The translations under genes and the position numbers were made by a program. This document shows positions 50,301 to 51,050 of a DNA stretch of 64,000 nt, in pieces. Every line of letters starts with the position of its first letter. Position 1 is the first letter of the stretch. The notes beneath the pieces are model-generated. The model saw only the letters and a list, made by a program, of their open reading frames with translations. It made no database searches and was not told where the DNA came from. This DNA is from Cyrtodaria siliqua (lineage: Eukaryota; Mollusca; Bivalvia; Adapedonta; Hiatellidae), in NCBI GenBank assembly GCA_037043455.1, contig JAWPHD010000282.1, positions 62,001 through 126,000 of the forward strand, read 5' to 3'.

Positions 50301-50410
50301 AGAATTTAGAACAGCATATAAAAATACACGGACAGAAACGACCAGCAGGTGAACCTACCGTATTTGTCACCACCTTCAGTGTCATCCTCCACCTGACTTC
50401 CGCCACACAT
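401..50410 (-). CDS. Choline transporter-like protein (SLC44/CTL family), 15 exons, 3' end outside window
   Basis: Spliced gene on the minus strand. Members of this family are multi-pass membrane proteins of the plasma and organelle membranes that carry choline (and ethanolamine) for phospholipid synthesis. Joining the 15 exons gives about 522 residues without a stop. The order is: a short cytosolic N-terminus with the family's FKGPI-N-R-x-CTD block (residues 28-38); TM1 (about 39-59); a long cysteine-containing extracellular loop (60-257); TM2 and TM3 (258-300, with RWIAGIMIW); TM4 (about 341-364) followed by [10 protein letters not shown]5 (383-412); a second loop with sequons N423 and N426; and TM6 leading into the family signature [14 protein letters not shown] and [10 protein letters not shown] (485-513). 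Each splice junction has GT/AG and a compatible phase. Usual CTL length is about 700 residues, so the remaining C-terminal exons lie left of position 1. It looks closest to the SLC44A2/4/5 branch (inference), so I give no symbol. Confidence 0.93.
1228..1565 (-). mobile_element. SINE-like repeat, AATTC-tail family, copy 1
   Basis: Starts (plus strand) with AATTGAATTGAATTGGGTTT, then TTAAGGCGCAC and an ATGGTGCC stretch. The same body occurs at 29371-29530, 29798-30110 and 32392-32775. The pentamer run (AATTC on the minus strand) looks like the 3' tail, so the element reads on the minus strand. Confidence 0.75.
1794..1995 (-). mobile_element. TTAA/CCC MITE (piggyBac-like), copy A
   Basis: Inverted ends TTAACCCTTAACCCGCT and (degraded) GCAGGTTAAGGGTTA. 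Inner text matches the other copies but reversed (AACACCCCTTTGTCACATAA). TTAA target sites with TIRs starting CCC are the usual mark of piggyBac superfamily elements. No transposase. Confidence 0.8.
2254..2350 (+). mobile_element. tRNA-headed SINE fragment
   Basis: A-box-like TGGCTCAGTGG and B-box GGGTTCAAGCCCC, followed by GTGTTCTTGGGCGAGACA, a central motif shared with other SINEs in this window. Confidence 0.65.
2662..2714 (-). CDS. CTL exon 14
   Basis: Residues 446-463, [18 protein letters not shown], extracellular loop. Acceptor CTTCAG|AG, donor TGA|GTAAGT. Confidence 0.91.
3022..3250 (-). repeat. 44-bp minisatellite spanning the exon 13 donor
   Basis: Units begin (plus strand) at 3022, 3067, 3111, 3155, 3199 and a partial one at 3243, each starting GGAGCA or AGAGCA. 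Spacing is 44-45 bp. The unit that starts at 3199 contains the working donor GTAAGT (read on the minus strand at 3229-3224), and the end of exon 13 (3230-3250) belongs to the repeat. Confidence 0.88.
3230..3428 (-). CDS. CTL exon 13 (TM5)
   Basis: Residues 379-445. TM5 is followed by a loop with two N-glycosylation sequons (NAT, NTT) and ends RAPCDVN. Acceptor TTTCAG|GG, donor AAT|GTAAGT. Its last 21 bases are part of a 44-bp tandem array that continues into intron 13. Confidence 0.93.
3505..3605. repeat. Short tandem repeat, ~29 bp x 3
   Basis: Units share TATCCTCAACAACCC followed by TTTCTAA. Located in intron 12, next to exon 13. Confidence 0.65.
3672..4050. mobile_element. Fold-back element, TAACTGCTGG family, copy 1
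   Basis: The inverted arms TTAACTGCTGGAATTGATTA and its partner (TATAACTGAACCCAGTGGTTAA) enclose a short loop, followed by a tail with GACGTTAGC and a CAGTTAGTTATG block. A second copy is at 17474-17775. Confidence 0.65.
4460..4559 (-). CDS. CTL exon 12 (TM4)
   Basis: Residues 346-379, TM4 followed by [14 protein letters not shown], a well-conserved CTL motif. Acceptor TTCCAG|GA, donor CAG|GTAAAA. Confidence 0.94.
4625..5040 (-). mobile_element. SINE (GCCCGGTTTACG family) split by a MITE
   Basis: The left part (4625-4738) has TCATTAACACATTATAGGTT and a right part (4955-5040) has GCCCGGTTTACGACCCCAT. Comparable uninterrupted copies are at 11678-11930 and 19150-19490. The TTAA MITE at 4739-4954 lies between the halves. 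Confidence 0.65.
4739..4954 (+). mobile_element. TTAA/CCC MITE, copy B
   Basis: Left end degraded (ATAACTCTTAAACCGG), right end AGCGGGTTAAGGGTTAA intact. Contains the CAGCCTGTGAGTTACTCGCAGGCTG hairpin region typical of the family (4870-4893). Confidence 0.8.
5117..5274 (+). mobile_element. TTAA/CCC MITE, copy C (truncated)
   Basis: Homologous to copies B and F, but the segment between the hairpin and the right TIR is missing. It ends GGCTAAGGGTTAA directly against the next TTAA element. Confidence 0.7.
5275..5677. mobile_element. TTAA-flanked inverted-repeat element (AGGGGTTGATGCAC family), copy 1
   Basis: Left end TTAAAGGGGTTGATGCAC, right end GTGCATCAACCCCTTTAA: an exact 18-bp inverted repeat including TTAA. 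Arm sequences match the 52151-52776 palindrome. A tRNA-headed SINE sits inside. Non-coding. Confidence 0.82.
5380..5528 (-). mobile_element. tRNA-headed SINE inside the TTAA element
   Basis: Minus strand: A-box TGTGGTCTAGTGGTAGAGCG, a perfect 5-bp anticodon stem TTGGA/TCCAA with a 7-base loop CCCATGA (CAT, but C at position 33 instead of T), B-box GGGTTTGATCC, then CCCTGAGCAAGACACTTTA. tRNA-like but with a foreign 3' body, so a SINE rather than a working tRNA. Confidence 0.75.
5695..5829 (-). CDS. CTL exon 11
   Basis: Residues 301-346, a hydrophilic segment ([16 protein letters not shown]) ending KKTWLAF at the start of TM4. Acceptor AACAG|CG, donor TTG|GTAAGA. A transposon-like TTAA element ends only 18 bases beyond the donor. 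Confidence 0.92.
5930..7165 (+). mobile_element. LINE 3' fragment (CR1/jockey-like), broken
   Basis: Antisense to the CTL gene within intron 10. Broken reading frames give the C-terminal end of a reverse transcriptase ORF2: residues such as [11 protein letters not shown], then a stop and frame change near 6188, then a C-terminal region with [21 protein letters not shown], a Cys/His motif common at the end of CR1/jockey-type ORF2. The 3' end reads GGAATAAAATATTGTCTATTG repeated three times, a short simple-repeat tail as in these LINEs. No RT catalytic core is present, so it is a 5'-truncated dead copy. Family placement is by motif only. Confidence 0.82.
7166..7489. other. Intron 10, unassigned
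   Basis: AT-rich non-coding sequence between the LINE and the next repeat. CTCCCCGCAGTGGTTACTTCC at 7190-7212 recurs at 61138-61158, so at least part is dispersed repeat. Confidence 0.55.
7490..7890 (+). repeat. Dispersed repeat, inverted copy of 26757-27185
   Basis: Shares with the reverse complement of 26757-27185 the blocks GGCCCCTTTCCCTAGCAAAA, ACAGACTAC, TTTGCACACCCAAATCT and CCCTATATCTCGAAATCG. Function unknown. Confidence 0.75.
7921..8033 (-). CDS. CTL exon 10 (TM2-TM3)
   Basis: Residues 263-301 with [13 protein letters not shown], aligning to the conserved second and third membrane helices. Acceptor CTGCAG|AA, donor TTG|GTGAGT. Confidence 0.94.
8396..8475 (-). mobile_element. SINE tail fragment
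   Basis: GAATTGAATTGAATGTTGTTTAACGGCTCATCAACACA matches the tail end of the copies at 11678 and 19150; only the 3' part is present. Confidence 0.6.
8478..8762. repeat. 29-bp minisatellite (~10 copies)
   Basis: Unit TGTTCATGGAACTGATCAAT plus AATTACCAA. Variants alternate GATAAATAA and GATCAATAA. It ends 25 bases before the exon 9 donor. Confidence 0.88.
8787..8870 (-). CDS. CTL exon 9
   Basis: Residues 235-263, ending NSWWLILV, the start of TM2. Acceptor TTACAG|AT, donor GGT|GTAAGT; a GT two bases earlier exists but would break the phase with exon 10. Confidence 0.92.
9015..9345. mobile_element. Inverted-repeat element, TATACTGAAAGGAAAAAG family, copy 1 (rearranged)
   Basis: Left end TATACTGAAAGGAAAAAGAA; then ATTTCCGCTATATATTGTAT as in 34830-35334. 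The right part matches that copy in reverse (AAATTCATAAATGTTGAAG). Confidence 0.65.
9400..9679 (-). mobile_element. CAGTATAAT-TIR MITE, copy 2 (one end lost)
   Basis: Matches 18723-19016 in reverse: GATGCAAGTTAATCTG, TCCAATGCATTGATTGATTGA, then GGGGGCATTTATTAGGGATTATA at the intact end. Confidence 0.72.
9862..10390 (+). repeat. Dispersed element, CTAGAAGGGTGTTCC family, copy 1
   Basis: Starts CTAGAAGGGTGTTCCGCCTG and ends near AAAGTGATCCCTAAGTGTCT. The reverse complement of 62565-63690 has the same two ends but with several extra internal ~180-bp units. Non-coding. Confidence 0.65.
10422..10512. repeat. Direct duplication, ~45 bp x 2
   Basis: ACTGTCACAGAAGTCAAA followed by TTTCAATACTGGTTACC occurs twice in a row. 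The rest of 10513-10822 shows nothing recognisable. Confidence 0.75.
10823..10955 (-). CDS. CTL exon 8
   Basis: Residues 191-235. It contains VGRCIPSIF, matching the conserved RC-P motif of the loop. Acceptor TTGCAG|TG, donor TCA|GTAAGT. Confidence 0.92.
11037..11645 (+). repeat. AACAAGAGGCCC element with ~120-bp internal repeats
   Basis: Begins AACAAGAGGCCCAATAGGGC and ends CTGGCCCTTGTT, a rough inverted match. Internally three units repeat AAATCAAGGGCCATAACTC, GATTTGGCTGGTTTTCG and TTTGGTAAAGATCGGATGAA-like text. The same units recur reversed at 44060-45060. Confidence 0.72.
11678..11932 (-). mobile_element. SINE, GCCCGGTTTACG family, full-looking copy
   Basis: Plus-strand order: tail GAATTGAACTGAATGTTG, body with GCCCGGTTTACGTCCCCAT, central AGTGTCATGCCCAAGAACACA, then the reversed tRNA-like head ending CGCCATGCCAGCC. 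The element therefore reads on the minus strand. Confidence 0.75.
11933..12483. other. Intron 7, unassigned
   Basis: AT-rich non-coding sequence with A runs. GGTCTGGGACC and TTTTGGTCCAA blocks at 12105-12225 suggest an old inverted repeat, but I cannot define its ends. Confidence 0.5.
12480..12568. repeat. Short palindrome (hairpin, ~25-bp arms)
   Basis: AGAAGTGTGAGTTGTCAGTT at 12483 pairs with AACTGACAGCTCACACTTCT at 12547. Loop of about 35 bp. Confidence 0.8.
12684..12753 (-). CDS. CTL exon 7
   Basis: Residues 168-191 of the extracellular loop ([20 protein letters not shown]). Acceptor TTGCAG|GC, donor ATT|GTAAGT. Confidence 0.9.
12754..13429. other. Intron 6, unassigned part
   Basis: Non-coding; no exon or clear mobile element seen. 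A block ending TTATTTGGCCTAAGAT at 13075-13090 resembles the GGCC end of other inverted-repeat elements here. Confidence 0.5.
13440..14440. repeat. 31-bp minisatellite (~30 copies)
   Basis: Consensus built from CTGGACAGAGGCCTGTACAA and ATGAACCTAGG. Two subtypes alternate: one with GAGGCCTGTACAAATGAACC, one with GAGGTATGTACCAATAAACC, suggesting a higher-order ~62-bp unit in part of the array. Confidence 0.9.
14454..14896. repeat. 19-bp minisatellite (~23 copies)
   Basis: Unit AATAGGCTGCTGTGTAACC with a common GTTTAACC variant. It produces artificial minus-strand ORFs (a [22 protein letters not shown] peptide). It lies 78 bp from the exon 6 donor. Confidence 0.92.
14974..15132 (-). CDS. CTL exon 6
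   Basis: Residues 115-167, starting [11 protein letters not shown]. Extracellular loop with two close cysteines as in other CTLs. Acceptor TTCCAG|GT, donor CTT|GTAAGT, phase 0 at both ends. Confidence 0.92.
15203..15437 (-). mobile_element. SINE, GCCCGGTTTACG family relative
   Basis: Tail AATTGAATTGAATTAAAT, GACTCATCAGCACATTATAT, central AGAGTCTTGCACAAAAACAA, and a reversed tRNA-like head ending TGGGCAACACCAGCC. Confidence 0.68.
15685..15985 (+). repeat. Dispersed repeat, copy 1 of pair with 55072-55320
   Basis: From CGACGCTTCGGTATGTT onward it matches 55072-55320 (AACACGTGTTGATGTAT-like, AATGAAGGTTTTATCACTG, CATGTAAATAAACTAT). The preceding block GGCCAATCCCGTCGTTCTT with GGGATCCC recurs at 59730-59760. 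Confidence 0.78.
16177..16264 (-). CDS. CTL exon 5
   Basis: Residues 85-114, containing [13 protein letters not shown] and a cysteine-proline stretch (GCPTPS). Acceptor TTTCAG|AG, donor TCA|GTAAGT, ending in phase 0. Confidence 0.93.
16310..16757. mobile_element. Inverted-repeat element, CAGGGTTCGACAC ends
   Basis: Left end CAGCAGGGTTCGACACAAAC, right end GTTAGTGTCGAACCCTGCCC; subterminal GGTGGTCCTTC and TGATGGTCCTTCC lie near both ends. About 445 bp, non-coding, 46 bp from exon 5. Confidence 0.72.
16758..17473. other. Intron 4, unassigned
   Basis: AT-rich non-coding sequence; I see no gene or defined repeat. Confidence 0.6.
17474..17775. mobile_element. Fold-back element, TAACTGCTGG family, copy 2
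   Basis: Arms TTAACTGCTGGGATCGATTA (17481) and TAATCGATCACAACAGTTAA (17612) enclose GGTGTGTGGTTC and ACACACGCTTACC. The tail contains two perfect TGACGTCA sites (17714, 17734) and GCAGTTAGTTATTCTTG as in copy 1. Confidence 0.72.
18160..18345 (-). mobile_element. Degraded SINE, GCCCGGTTTACG family relative
   Basis: Recognisable only by order: GGGACTGCCATGTTTATGTC, AAGCGACTTGCTTGAGGACG, then GAGTGGCGCCCAGTGG. Low similarity. Confidence 0.45.
18723..19016 (+). mobile_element. CAGTATAAT-TIR MITE, copy 1
   Basis: The left end TACCGTATAATTCCTAATAA and the reverse complement of the right end (TACAGTATAATCCCTAATAA) match over about 27 bp and continue into GCCCC. TA flanks with a CAGTATAAT start resemble pogo-type Tc1/mariner ends. 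294 bp, no transposase. Confidence 0.8.
19150..19492 (-). mobile_element. SINE, GCCCGGTTTACG family, long copy
   Basis: GGCTCATCAACACATTGTAA at the tail side, GACCACCGGTTTGTG, GTTTCTTGCCTCAAGGACACA, and a reversed tRNA-like head ending GGGCCACCGTGGCCC. Confidence 0.68.
19493..20105. other. Intron 4, unassigned
   Basis: Non-coding, T/A-run rich. A TATATATATAT stretch at 19569-19579. Nothing else identified. Confidence 0.6.
20106..20367 (-). mobile_element. tRNA-Ser-headed SINE, copy 1
   Basis: Minus strand: head GGCGTCCGTGGCCGAGTGGT (A-box TGGCCGAGTGG), anticodon loop region GACTTGAAATC (TGA, Ser-like), B-box GGTTCGATCCC, then body. Nearly identical to 26218-26488. A diverged tRNA gene is excluded by the conserved ~190-bp body shared by both copies. 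Confidence 0.85.
20368..21380. other. Intron 4, unassigned
   Basis: Repeated AAGGACTTTTTAAGG phrases at 20600-20880 suggest an old fragmented repeat. No gene seen. Confidence 0.5.
21385..21560 (+). repeat. Fragment of the CTAGAAGGGTGTTCC / GTTATGGGCCAAGG family
   Basis: TCACAGGTCAAATACTTTTCAAGTAATGGCCAAGGTTAG and ACAAAGTGATGC correspond to the units at 41690-42240 and 10150-10330. Confidence 0.55.
21913..21991 (-). CDS. CTL exon 4
   Basis: Residues 59-85, [19 protein letters not shown] followed by MCG, the conserved start of the first extracellular loop. Acceptor TTATAG|GA, donor TTC|GTAAGT. Confidence 0.93.
21992..23875. other. Intron 3, unassigned
   Basis: Non-coding. ATCGCAATATATTGCGATAC at 22217-22236 is a short palindrome followed by GTATTGCAATACG. 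No further element could be delimited, and no exon is predicted. Confidence 0.55.
23880..24010. mobile_element. Fold-back element with GAGGCTC centre, beside exon 3
   Basis: Arms TCTTACATGCATGACTGTGT (23886) and ACACAGTCACTCATGTAAGA (23988) pair over about 54 bp. The centre GGATACGAGGCTCTTTTTATCC resembles the CGAGGCTCTGCCGAG loops at 58-62 kb. It ends about 28 bp from the exon 3 donor. Confidence 0.8.
24038..24111 (-). CDS. CTL exon 3 (TM1)
   Basis: Residues 34-59. It begins RSCTDILCC and continues as the first transmembrane helix. Acceptor TTTCAG|AT, donor TAG|GTAGGT. Confidence 0.93.
24112..24547. other. Intron 2, proximal part
   Basis: Non-coding; TGACGTCA at 24254-24261; AGATCCTGTACAGACA of the exon 3 start is loosely echoed (ATCGTGTACAGACA, minus strand) at 24161-24180, a possible small duplication of the acceptor side. 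Confidence 0.45.
24548..24604 (+). repeat. 57-base G homopolymer
   Basis: Uninterrupted G run as given. Length is unreliable in any assembly. Confidence 0.85.
24605..24875 (+). repeat. ~125-bp direct duplication
   Basis: ATATCAGTATAATTTGCTCC, AAAAGTTCAAA, ACACAAATAC and ACAGTGTCATACAT occur in order in both 24625-24725 and 24735-24855. Confidence 0.75.
25198..25407 (+). mobile_element. TTAA/CCC MITE, copy D
   Basis: Left end TTAACCCTTAATCCGCT, right end AGCGGGTTAAGGGTAC (TTAA lost). Full internal order incl. GTGACAAAGGGGTGG and the GAGTTACTAGCAGGCTG hairpin arm. Confidence 0.82.
25560..25985 (+). repeat. ~215-bp tandem duplication, G-rich start
   Basis: GCCGGTGGGGCATTTAT, AAACAATAATGGGTGGTGG, AGAGAATTATAACACTTTTG and GAATTTCAACAAGAG occur at 25592-25775 and again at 25797-25977 with few changes, i.e. 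a recent duplication. Confidence 0.85.
26218..26488 (-). mobile_element. tRNA-Ser-headed SINE, copy 2 with AATTC tail
   Basis: Same as 20106-20367 but with the 3' tail intact: plus strand GAATTGAATTGAATTGGATT. Head at 26417-26487 includes A-box TGGCCGAGTGG and B-box GGTTCGATCCC on the minus strand. Confidence 0.86.
26757..27185 (-). repeat. Dispersed repeat, partner of 7490-7890
   Basis: Reverse-complement match to 7490-7890: GATTTGGGTGTGCAAATAT, AGAGGTACATTTA, AGTAGTCTGTTTTGCTAG, AAGGGGCCGATATG. The 44-bp array begins immediately after it. Confidence 0.75.
27225..28105. repeat. 44-bp minisatellite (~20 copies)
   Basis: Unit TTCTGACTGACAAGGCTGTT, then GGTGTTTGATAAGGCAATGC, then AACC. The long minus-strand ORFs (up to 319 codons at 27094-28053) are made by the repeat: 44 is not a multiple of 3, so every frame cycles through all frames and all three stay open. 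Deleted units occur near 27418 and 27607. Confidence 0.93.
28350..28432. repeat. Outlying units of the 44-bp array
   Basis: Two units (CTTCAGACTGACAAGGCTGT..., CCCTCTGACTTACAAGGCTG) separated from the main array by 250 bp of unrelated AT-rich sequence (28106-28349). Confidence 0.85.
28433..29370. other. Intron 2, unassigned
   Basis: Repeated GATCCCT phrases at 28490-28620 and ATCGAT-rich text at 28740-28810. No gene found. Confidence 0.5.
29371..29530 (-). mobile_element. SINE-like repeat, AATTC-tail family, partial copy
   Basis: CGGATCATGACGAAGACCTTGAAT, then TTTGCAGTGGTCATATTCTA as in the other copies. Confidence 0.65.
29798..30110 (-). mobile_element. SINE-like repeat, AATTC-tail family, copy 3
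   Basis: ATTGAATTGCGTTTTAAGGC, CATGAAAGGTTATATGGTGC, GAACTGCAGAGTTGCTGCAA and GTCATGATAAAGACCTTGAA in the family order. It lies 40 bp from the exon 2 donor. Confidence 0.78.
30150..30198 (-). CDS. CTL exon 2
   Basis: Residues 18-34, containing [16 protein letters not shown], the conserved N-terminal block of the family. The acceptor TTGCAG|GA and donor CAG|GTACAT are in phase with exons 1 and 3. Confidence 0.92.
30273..30609 (+). repeat. 24-bp purine array (GATGAAGACAAAGAAGGAGGAG-like), ~13 copies
   Basis: Unit GATGAAGACAAAGAAGGAGG plus AGGA. 24 is a multiple of 3, so open frames occur on both strands (MKTKKEEE and PPPSLSSS types) without being genes. On the CTL strand it is a ~340-base pyrimidine-rich tract ending about 75 bases upstream of the exon 2 acceptor. 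Confidence 0.93.
30745..30962. mobile_element. Fold-back element (GGTCACATCAGAT arms)
   Basis: Left arm 30749-30840 and right arm 30873-30961 are inverted copies (GATCTGACAACACTGCATTG versus CAATGTTGTCAGATC). The right arm is repeated directly at 31605-31702. Confidence 0.75.
31200..31292 (-). mobile_element. Degenerate tRNA-like sequence
   Basis: Minus strand CCTGCTTAGCTCAGTTGATAG then GTGGGTTCCATCCCAC: A-box-like and B-box-like blocks, no proper anticodon stem. Probably a SINE head. Confidence 0.45.
31605..31715 (+). repeat. Third arm of the GGTCACATCAGAT fold-back
   Basis: Direct, nearly exact copy of 30873-30985 (TCGATCTGATGTGACCTCC, CCTATAGCGGAGAGTATCAA). Confidence 0.85.
31794..31974 (+). 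mobile_element. TTAA/CCC MITE, copy E
   Basis: Intact ends TTAACCCTTAACCCGCT and AGCGGGTTAAGGGTTAA. The GGGGTGTTTTGGGGAAAATG segment is duplicated and the central hairpin deleted. Confidence 0.85.
31975..32391. other. Intron 1, unassigned
   Basis: AT-rich; nothing recognised. Confidence 0.6.
32392..32780 (-). mobile_element. SINE-like repeat, AATTC-tail family, longest copy
   Basis: GAATTGAACTGAATTGGGTT then the full body through TGCAGTGGTTGTATTCTACC and GGCAACCACACAGG. Confidence 0.8.
32781..34041. other. Intron 1, unassigned
   Basis: Non-coding, AT-rich. Blocks AATGAGACAAAATGTCCC and AATGAGACATTCACC at 33207-33255 hint at a small duplication. No gene seen. Confidence 0.55.
34042..34254 (+). 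mobile_element. TTAA/CCC MITE, copy F (best full copy)
   Basis: TTAA at both ends (34042-34045, 34251-34254), TIRs CCCTTTACCCGC and GCGGGTTAAGGG, and a central hairpin CAGCCTGCGAGTTACTCGCA with its partner GGCTG. 213 bp including TTAA. Confidence 0.88.
34255..34829. other. Intron 1, unassigned
   Basis: Contains a 19-bp direct repeat (ATCACTGAAGGTGATGAAT) at 34300-34337 and GGGACACGACGGGAC-type text at 34440-34480. No gene seen. Confidence 0.5.
34830..35334. mobile_element. Inverted-repeat element, TATACTGAACGGAAAAAG family, copy 2
   Basis: Left end TATACTGAACGGAAAAAGAA; right end TTCTTTTTCCTTTCAGTCTATA. Inverted match of about 20 bp; TA flanks. 505 bp, no transposase ORF. Short internal palindromic TTCGGAAAGAAGG. 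Confidence 0.78.
35798..36060. mobile_element. Inverted-repeat element, GGCC-ATTAATT ends, copy 1 (diverged)
   Basis: AAGGCCAATCAAAATTTAG at left and CAATTAATTTATTATGGCCT at right; GGACGGGGGG and ACGGGGACAGGCG near the ends mirror the copy at 43244-43992. Confidence 0.6.
36356..36980. mobile_element. Inverted-repeat element with ~70-bp TIRs
   Basis: AGTATGTTCCGAAAATAAAT (36374) pairs with ATTCTATTTTTAGAACATAC (36942), and GTCAATGATTTTGGACAAAC with GTCTGTCCGAAATCATTGAC. A tRNA-headed SINE lies inside. Confidence 0.8.
36655..36790 (+). mobile_element. tRNA-headed SINE
   Basis: Head GGCTGGCGTGGCCCAGTGGA (A-box TGGCCCAGTGG), B-box GGTTCGAGCCTCACTGG, central TGTGTTCTCGGGCAAGACAC. Same central motif as other SINEs here. 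Confidence 0.78.
36981..38200. other. Intron 1, mostly unassigned
   Basis: 37316-37372 is a fragment of the TTAA/CCC MITE and its neighbour (GGACATTGTTAACCCTGATC then ACAGACCTCTGCCCCATGTG), as at 41570-41640. The remainder shows no gene or clear element. Confidence 0.55.
38207..38407. mobile_element. Small inverted-repeat element (ATTAAAGGGACACAC ends)
   Basis: ATTAAAGGGACACACAGCAATCTT pairs with AAGATTGCCATGTATCCCTTTAAT. About 200 bp. Related ends at 45335-45352 (GATTGCCGTGTGTCCCTTTAA) and 54135-54255. Confidence 0.7.
38430..40685 (+). repeat. ~140-bp tandem array (GACCTTGACCTTTGACC), ~15 units
   Basis: Each unit has GGTCA-x-x-GTGACCTTGACC, CCCAAAA-CAATAGGGTTCCTCCTCTCACC, GGCAATGTACCTATGAAG and GTTTTGAAGTTATC. 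The text TGACCTTGACCTTTGACCT is exact at 39600, 39890, 40323 and 40467. About 110 bp at 39670-39780 interrupts the array. Non-coding; minus-strand short ORFs are by-products. Confidence 0.88.
40686..41190. other. Intron 1, unassigned
   Basis: Non-coding; nothing recognised apart from CGGTAGTTCAGTGGACAAGACC at 41160-41182, a tRNA A-box-like fragment. Confidence 0.5.
41190..41640 (+). mobile_element. TTAA/CCC MITE copy H plus second fragment
   Basis: Left end TTAACCCTTAACCC at 41190, right end GCAGGATAAGGGTTAA at 41456-41471, followed by another partial copy (GTGTTTTGGGGGAAAATGAC, 41505-41607). An inverted duplication of the GGGGTGTTTTGGGG part sits at 41262-41318. Confidence 0.75.
41313..41349 (+). 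repeat. 37-base G homopolymer inside the MITE
   Basis: Replaces the usual GGGG after GGGGTGTTTT in the family, so it arose by expansion within a transposon copy. Confidence 0.85.
41680..42245 (+). repeat. Dispersed element, GGGGCATAACTC units (~125 bp x 3)
   Basis: AAAAGGGGCATAACTC, TGGACATG, TTCATGA-CATAGGT and AAGTTATGAGCTAGGTTAG recur. Ends with AAAGTGATCTCTAAGTGTCT as at 10330. Same family as 62565-63690 (reversed). Confidence 0.7.
42246..42900. other. Intron 1, unassigned
   Basis: Non-coding, no element identified. Confidence 0.55.
42909..42984 (+). repeat. (CCAT)n and (AT)n microsatellites
   Basis: About 12 CCAT units followed by a TATATACATATATATATAT stretch, directly before the Penelope-like fragment. 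Confidence 0.9.
42985..43180 (+). mobile_element. Penelope-like element C-terminal fragment (GIY-YIG end)
   Basis: About 60 codons, starting [21 protein letters not shown] and ending [12 protein letters not shown] then TGA. The [16 protein letters not shown] pattern and the terminal [11 protein letters not shown] match the C-terminal end of GIY-YIG endonuclease domains in Penelope-like retroelements as I know them. No RT region is upstream, so it is 5'-truncated. Confidence 0.72.
43244..43992. mobile_element. Inverted-repeat element, GGCCATATCAAATTAATT ends, copy 2
   Basis: The first 33 bases (GGCCATATCAAATTAATTTC...) and the last 33 (…GAATTAATTTGATATGGCC) pair with one mismatch. GC-rich subterminal GGGGCGGGGGG / GGGTGGGCGGGG. 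749 bp, no transposase. Confidence 0.85.
44056..45060 (-). repeat. ~115-bp tandem units (AAATCAAGGGCCATAACTC), ~8 copies
   Basis: Reverse orientation relative to 11210-11570: GGAGTTATGGCCCTTGATTT, GGGCCTTCATTTTTCATCC, CCAAACTTTACCAGATTG, AATATCAATGAAAGC in each unit. Confidence 0.85.
45061..45350 (-). repeat. Related degenerate units
   Basis: AGGGATGATCAGTACCAAGC and AGGGATGATCAGTTCCAAGT are two ~175-bp-spaced copies of another unit (…GTTGTGCATATCAT), probably the edge of the same family. Confidence 0.6.
45556..46103. mobile_element. Inverted-repeat element, TACAGTGCTTTGGGG ends
   Basis: TACAGTGCTTTGGGGGGGTA and TACACCCCAAAGCACTGTA at the two ends; the match extends to TATAGAATCA/TGATTCTATA. 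548 bp, TA flanks, non-coding. Superfamily not assigned. Confidence 0.82.
46104..49310. other. Intron 1, mostly unassigned
   Basis: 46665-46880 holds a single degenerate unit of the GGTCATGGTGACCTTGAC family. A 12-A run is at 46974-46985. GGCCAAGCAAGCAAGA is duplicated at 49148 and 49173. A reversed tRNA-like GTCCTTGGTATCGATGG... at 47600-47645 is too weak to call. No gene found. Confidence 0.5.
49313..49775. repeat. 35-bp minisatellite (~13 copies)
   Basis: Unit AGTTAGGCCATATAATGGAG then TTCATTTTTAGCACA. Most units are identical, so it is young or homogenised. It lies 580 bp from exon 1. Confidence 0.93.
49776..50358. other. Intron 1, start
   Basis: Non-coding between the 35-bp array and exon 1. 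A 17-T run at 50131-50147. No element recognised. Confidence 0.6.
50359..50410 (-). CDS. CTL exon 1 (start codon)
   Basis: Encodes residues 1-17 plus one base, beginning [10 protein letters not shown]. The donor is ACG|GTAGGT. An in-frame TAA lies seven codons upstream of the ATG, so this is the first possible Met in this frame. An AAACAG sits three bases before the ATG and could be an acceptor for an untranslated upstream exon. In vertebrate SLC44A2 the first coding exon is also short and swapped by alternative promoters. Confidence 0.85.
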
Positions 50411-50640
50411 TGTCCTGTTTAAATTGTGTTATTCCAAATATCAATCCTATACTAAAACACAAGACTGACAAGTTTGTATATTCCTTGAAACACGATTTAT
50501 TGATAGTTCAGTGTTTCTTTTCATTGAAGAGTAACAATAGAAGTATGTAAGCCAATCAAATCCCGCACCTGCATTTGTCGAATTAGTGTCACGTGATTAT
50601 AGGCGTCGCGTTGTCATCAGCAACCAGGTATAAAGTCGGT
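50411..50640 (-). promoter_or_regulatory. Possible CTL promoter or 5'UTR region
   Basis: Directly upstream of exon 1. It holds a CACGTG E-box at 50590-50595 within GTCACGTGAT and an inverted CCAAT box at 50552-50556. No clear TATA box. Whether transcription starts here or at an upstream untranslated exon cannot be told from sequence. Confidence 0.35.
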
Positions 50641-50667
50641 CGGAGGTAAAAGCCGTACCGTAACGAA

Positions 50668-51050
50668 GCATTGTGGTGTAGTGGTTATAGTGTCTGCCTT
50701 GCATTCGGGAGGTCGTGGGTTCGAGTCCCCTGACCGCGTCATACCAAAGACTTTAAAAATGGAGTAGTTACTTGTAACCCATGCCTGACAAGCAAATAAT
50801 GGGTAGTACTACGTCTGGTCAAAAACCGTCTGGTCAACCCGGTGTCAGAATAATGTGTCTGGGTGGGGTATCACGTACTACGGCGTGGTATTCCAGTGTG
50901 GCAGCACTATATCTGCTTCAAGTAGACTGTAGATAGATACATAGCACTACACACAATCACTCACGCAATAGTCCAGACATAATGCCGAGCCAACGGGGGA
51001 TTCTTCCCGGGGGCTCATATGGTAGAGGGACTTTAAACCTTAGAAATCAT
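50668..51050 (+). mobile_element. tRNA-headed SINE near the CTL 5' end
   Basis: Head AGCATTGTGGTGTAGTGGTT with A-box TGGTGTAGTGG, anticodon region CTTGCAT (would be TGC), B-box GGTTCGAGTCC. Acceptor stem does not pair and the anticodon stem is poor, so not a functional tRNA. The body continues to GGGACTTTAAACC near 51038. Confidence 0.72.

Noticed and set aside
50089..50352. 87-codon plus-strand ORF next to exon 1
   Set aside because: Low-complexity start with poly-F from a T run, no domain, lies antisense in intron 1; probably chance.
50668..50745. Functional tRNA-Ala(TGC) gene
   Set aside because: A and B boxes are good, but the acceptor stem does not pair and the anticodon stem has a mismatch and wobbles; a SINE body follows.
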